DNA from: Nematostella vectensis
Lineage: Eukaryota; Cnidaria; Anthozoa; Actiniaria; Edwardsiidae
DNA: 64,000 nt
Assembly: GCF_932526225.1 (NCBI RefSeq)
Contig: NC_064044.1
Coordinates: forward strand, 1,805,001-1,869,000
Reading direction: 5' to 3'
Shown here piece by piece: positions 63,901 to 64,000 of this stretch. The notes beneath the pieces are model-generated. The model searched no databases. It was not told the origin of the DNA and worked only from the letters and a program-made list of their open reading frames with translations. How positions within the stretch are numbered: position 1 is the first letter of the stretch; each line of letters starts with the position of its first letter. The translations under genes were made by a program, and so were the position numbers.

Positions 63901-64000
63901 ACTCTCAGAATCTTTGATGTGCTCATGCTTTGTTCAGGATCCTGTACATATTTTTTGCACACAAGAACTAACTAGATTCCTTGGATAACTTGATTAAGTA
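60979..64000 (+). repeat. Array region L: junction unit and end of window
   Basis: Anchors are at 61,031, 61,582, 62,134, 62,683, 63,229 and 63,778. The first unit starts as a d-like unit of regions J and K and changes to the 27-kb type at about 61,080-61,118. The remainder is the second copy of the long-range duplicate. The window ends inside a unit. Confidence 0.88.
61096..64000 (+). repeat. Long-range duplicate, copy 2 (partner 27,023-29,927)
   Basis: Near-identical copy of the 27-30 kb block, running to the end of the window and presumably beyond. The sequence just left of it matches about 52,620-52,775 instead, so a junction between two unrelated array segments lies at about 61,080-61,118. 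Confidence 0.92.

Larger units (their letters stand above)
1..64000 (+). repeat. Tandem satellite array, ~547-bp unit, 116 anchored units
   Basis: The window is a continuous head-to-tail array of one AT-rich repeat. Every unit carries, in the same order and orientation, a tRNA-like segment, a T-rich tract, a BamHI-containing palindrome and a GTAAC-rich block. Anchoring on the T-loop TTCGA (or its mutated equivalent) gave 116 positions from 115 to 63,778. Successive anchors are 535-554 bp apart except for six long intervals (676, 677, 677, 675, 675 and 664). Neighbouring units differ by scattered substitutions, homopolymer length changes and a few diagnostic indels. No unique sequence interrupts the array and no array edge is reached. 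A megabase-type satellite of this kind is typical of eukaryotic heterochromatin. Centromere function is possible but nothing in the sequence proves it. The plus strand is defined by the direction of the tRNA-like segment. Confidence 0.97.

Noticed and set aside
1-64000. CRISPR array or prokaryotic repeat region
   Set aside because: The repeated unit is about 547 bp with no short constant repeats separated by unique spacers, no cas-like genes and no genes of any kind. The tRNA-like Pol III features point to a eukaryote.
1-64000. LTR, LINE, Helitron or DNA transposon in tandem
   Set aside because: No terminal inverted repeats, target-site duplications, polymerase or transposase frames were seen. 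The units abut directly without flanks. A SINE origin is possible for the head, but the immediate T run and lack of an A tail argue against an intact SINE.

Overview
The whole 64 kb window is one head-to-tail satellite DNA array. I see no protein-coding gene, no intact RNA gene, no transposase or reverse transcriptase, no CRISPR array and no unique flanking DNA at either end. Using the T-loop-like TTCGA of each unit as an anchor, I placed 116 repeat units by eye, all in the same orientation. Units are about 535-554 bp, apart from five of about 676 bp and one of 664 bp. The window starts and ends inside a unit. The sequence is AT-rich with long T tracts. A tandem array of this size and type indicates a eukaryotic nuclear genome, probably an animal's heterochromatin (centromeric, pericentromeric or sex-chromosome). 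I cannot name the species.

Each unit has the same layout: (1) a tRNA-like segment of about 71 bp with a near-perfect Pol III B box, a degenerate A box and tRNA-correct spacing; (2) a T-rich tract starting a few bases later, as in a tRNA gene terminator; (3) a fairly constant middle part with short perfect palindromes, including one BamHI site; (4) a block of about 115 bp built from degenerate, alternately oriented copies of a GTAAC motif about 24 bp apart, which can fold into hairpins; (5) a constant spacer leading to the next tRNA-like segment.

Layout: 1-2,236 ordinary units. 2,237-6,015 alternating short and long units, the long ones carrying a diverged 133-bp internal duplication. 6,016-11,036 and the start of the next block repeat with a nine-unit period of about 5,020 bp. 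11,037-19,753 mixed ordinary units. 19,754-26,902 a seven-unit, 3,846-bp higher-order repeat present almost twice. 26,903-30,202 a block that reappears nearly identical 34,073 bp downstream at the window's end. 30,203-37,328 mixed units with smaller duplications. 37,329-49,349 a higher-order repeat assembled from four unit types (called a, b, c, d here). 49,350-50,996 a small related trio. 50,997-54,401 c/d alternation, with a fresh 115-bp internal duplication at 54,136-54,365. 54,402-60,978 a five-unit, 2,740-bp higher-order repeat in two tandem copies. 60,979-64,000 the second copy of the 27-30 kb block.

The pattern is what unequal exchange, gene conversion and segmental amplification produce. 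The points most worth a second look are the 116 co-oriented Pol III-like modules, the internal duplications that recur at the same endpoint, and the long-range 34-kb duplicate. All short open frames are by-products of stop-poor repeat sequence.
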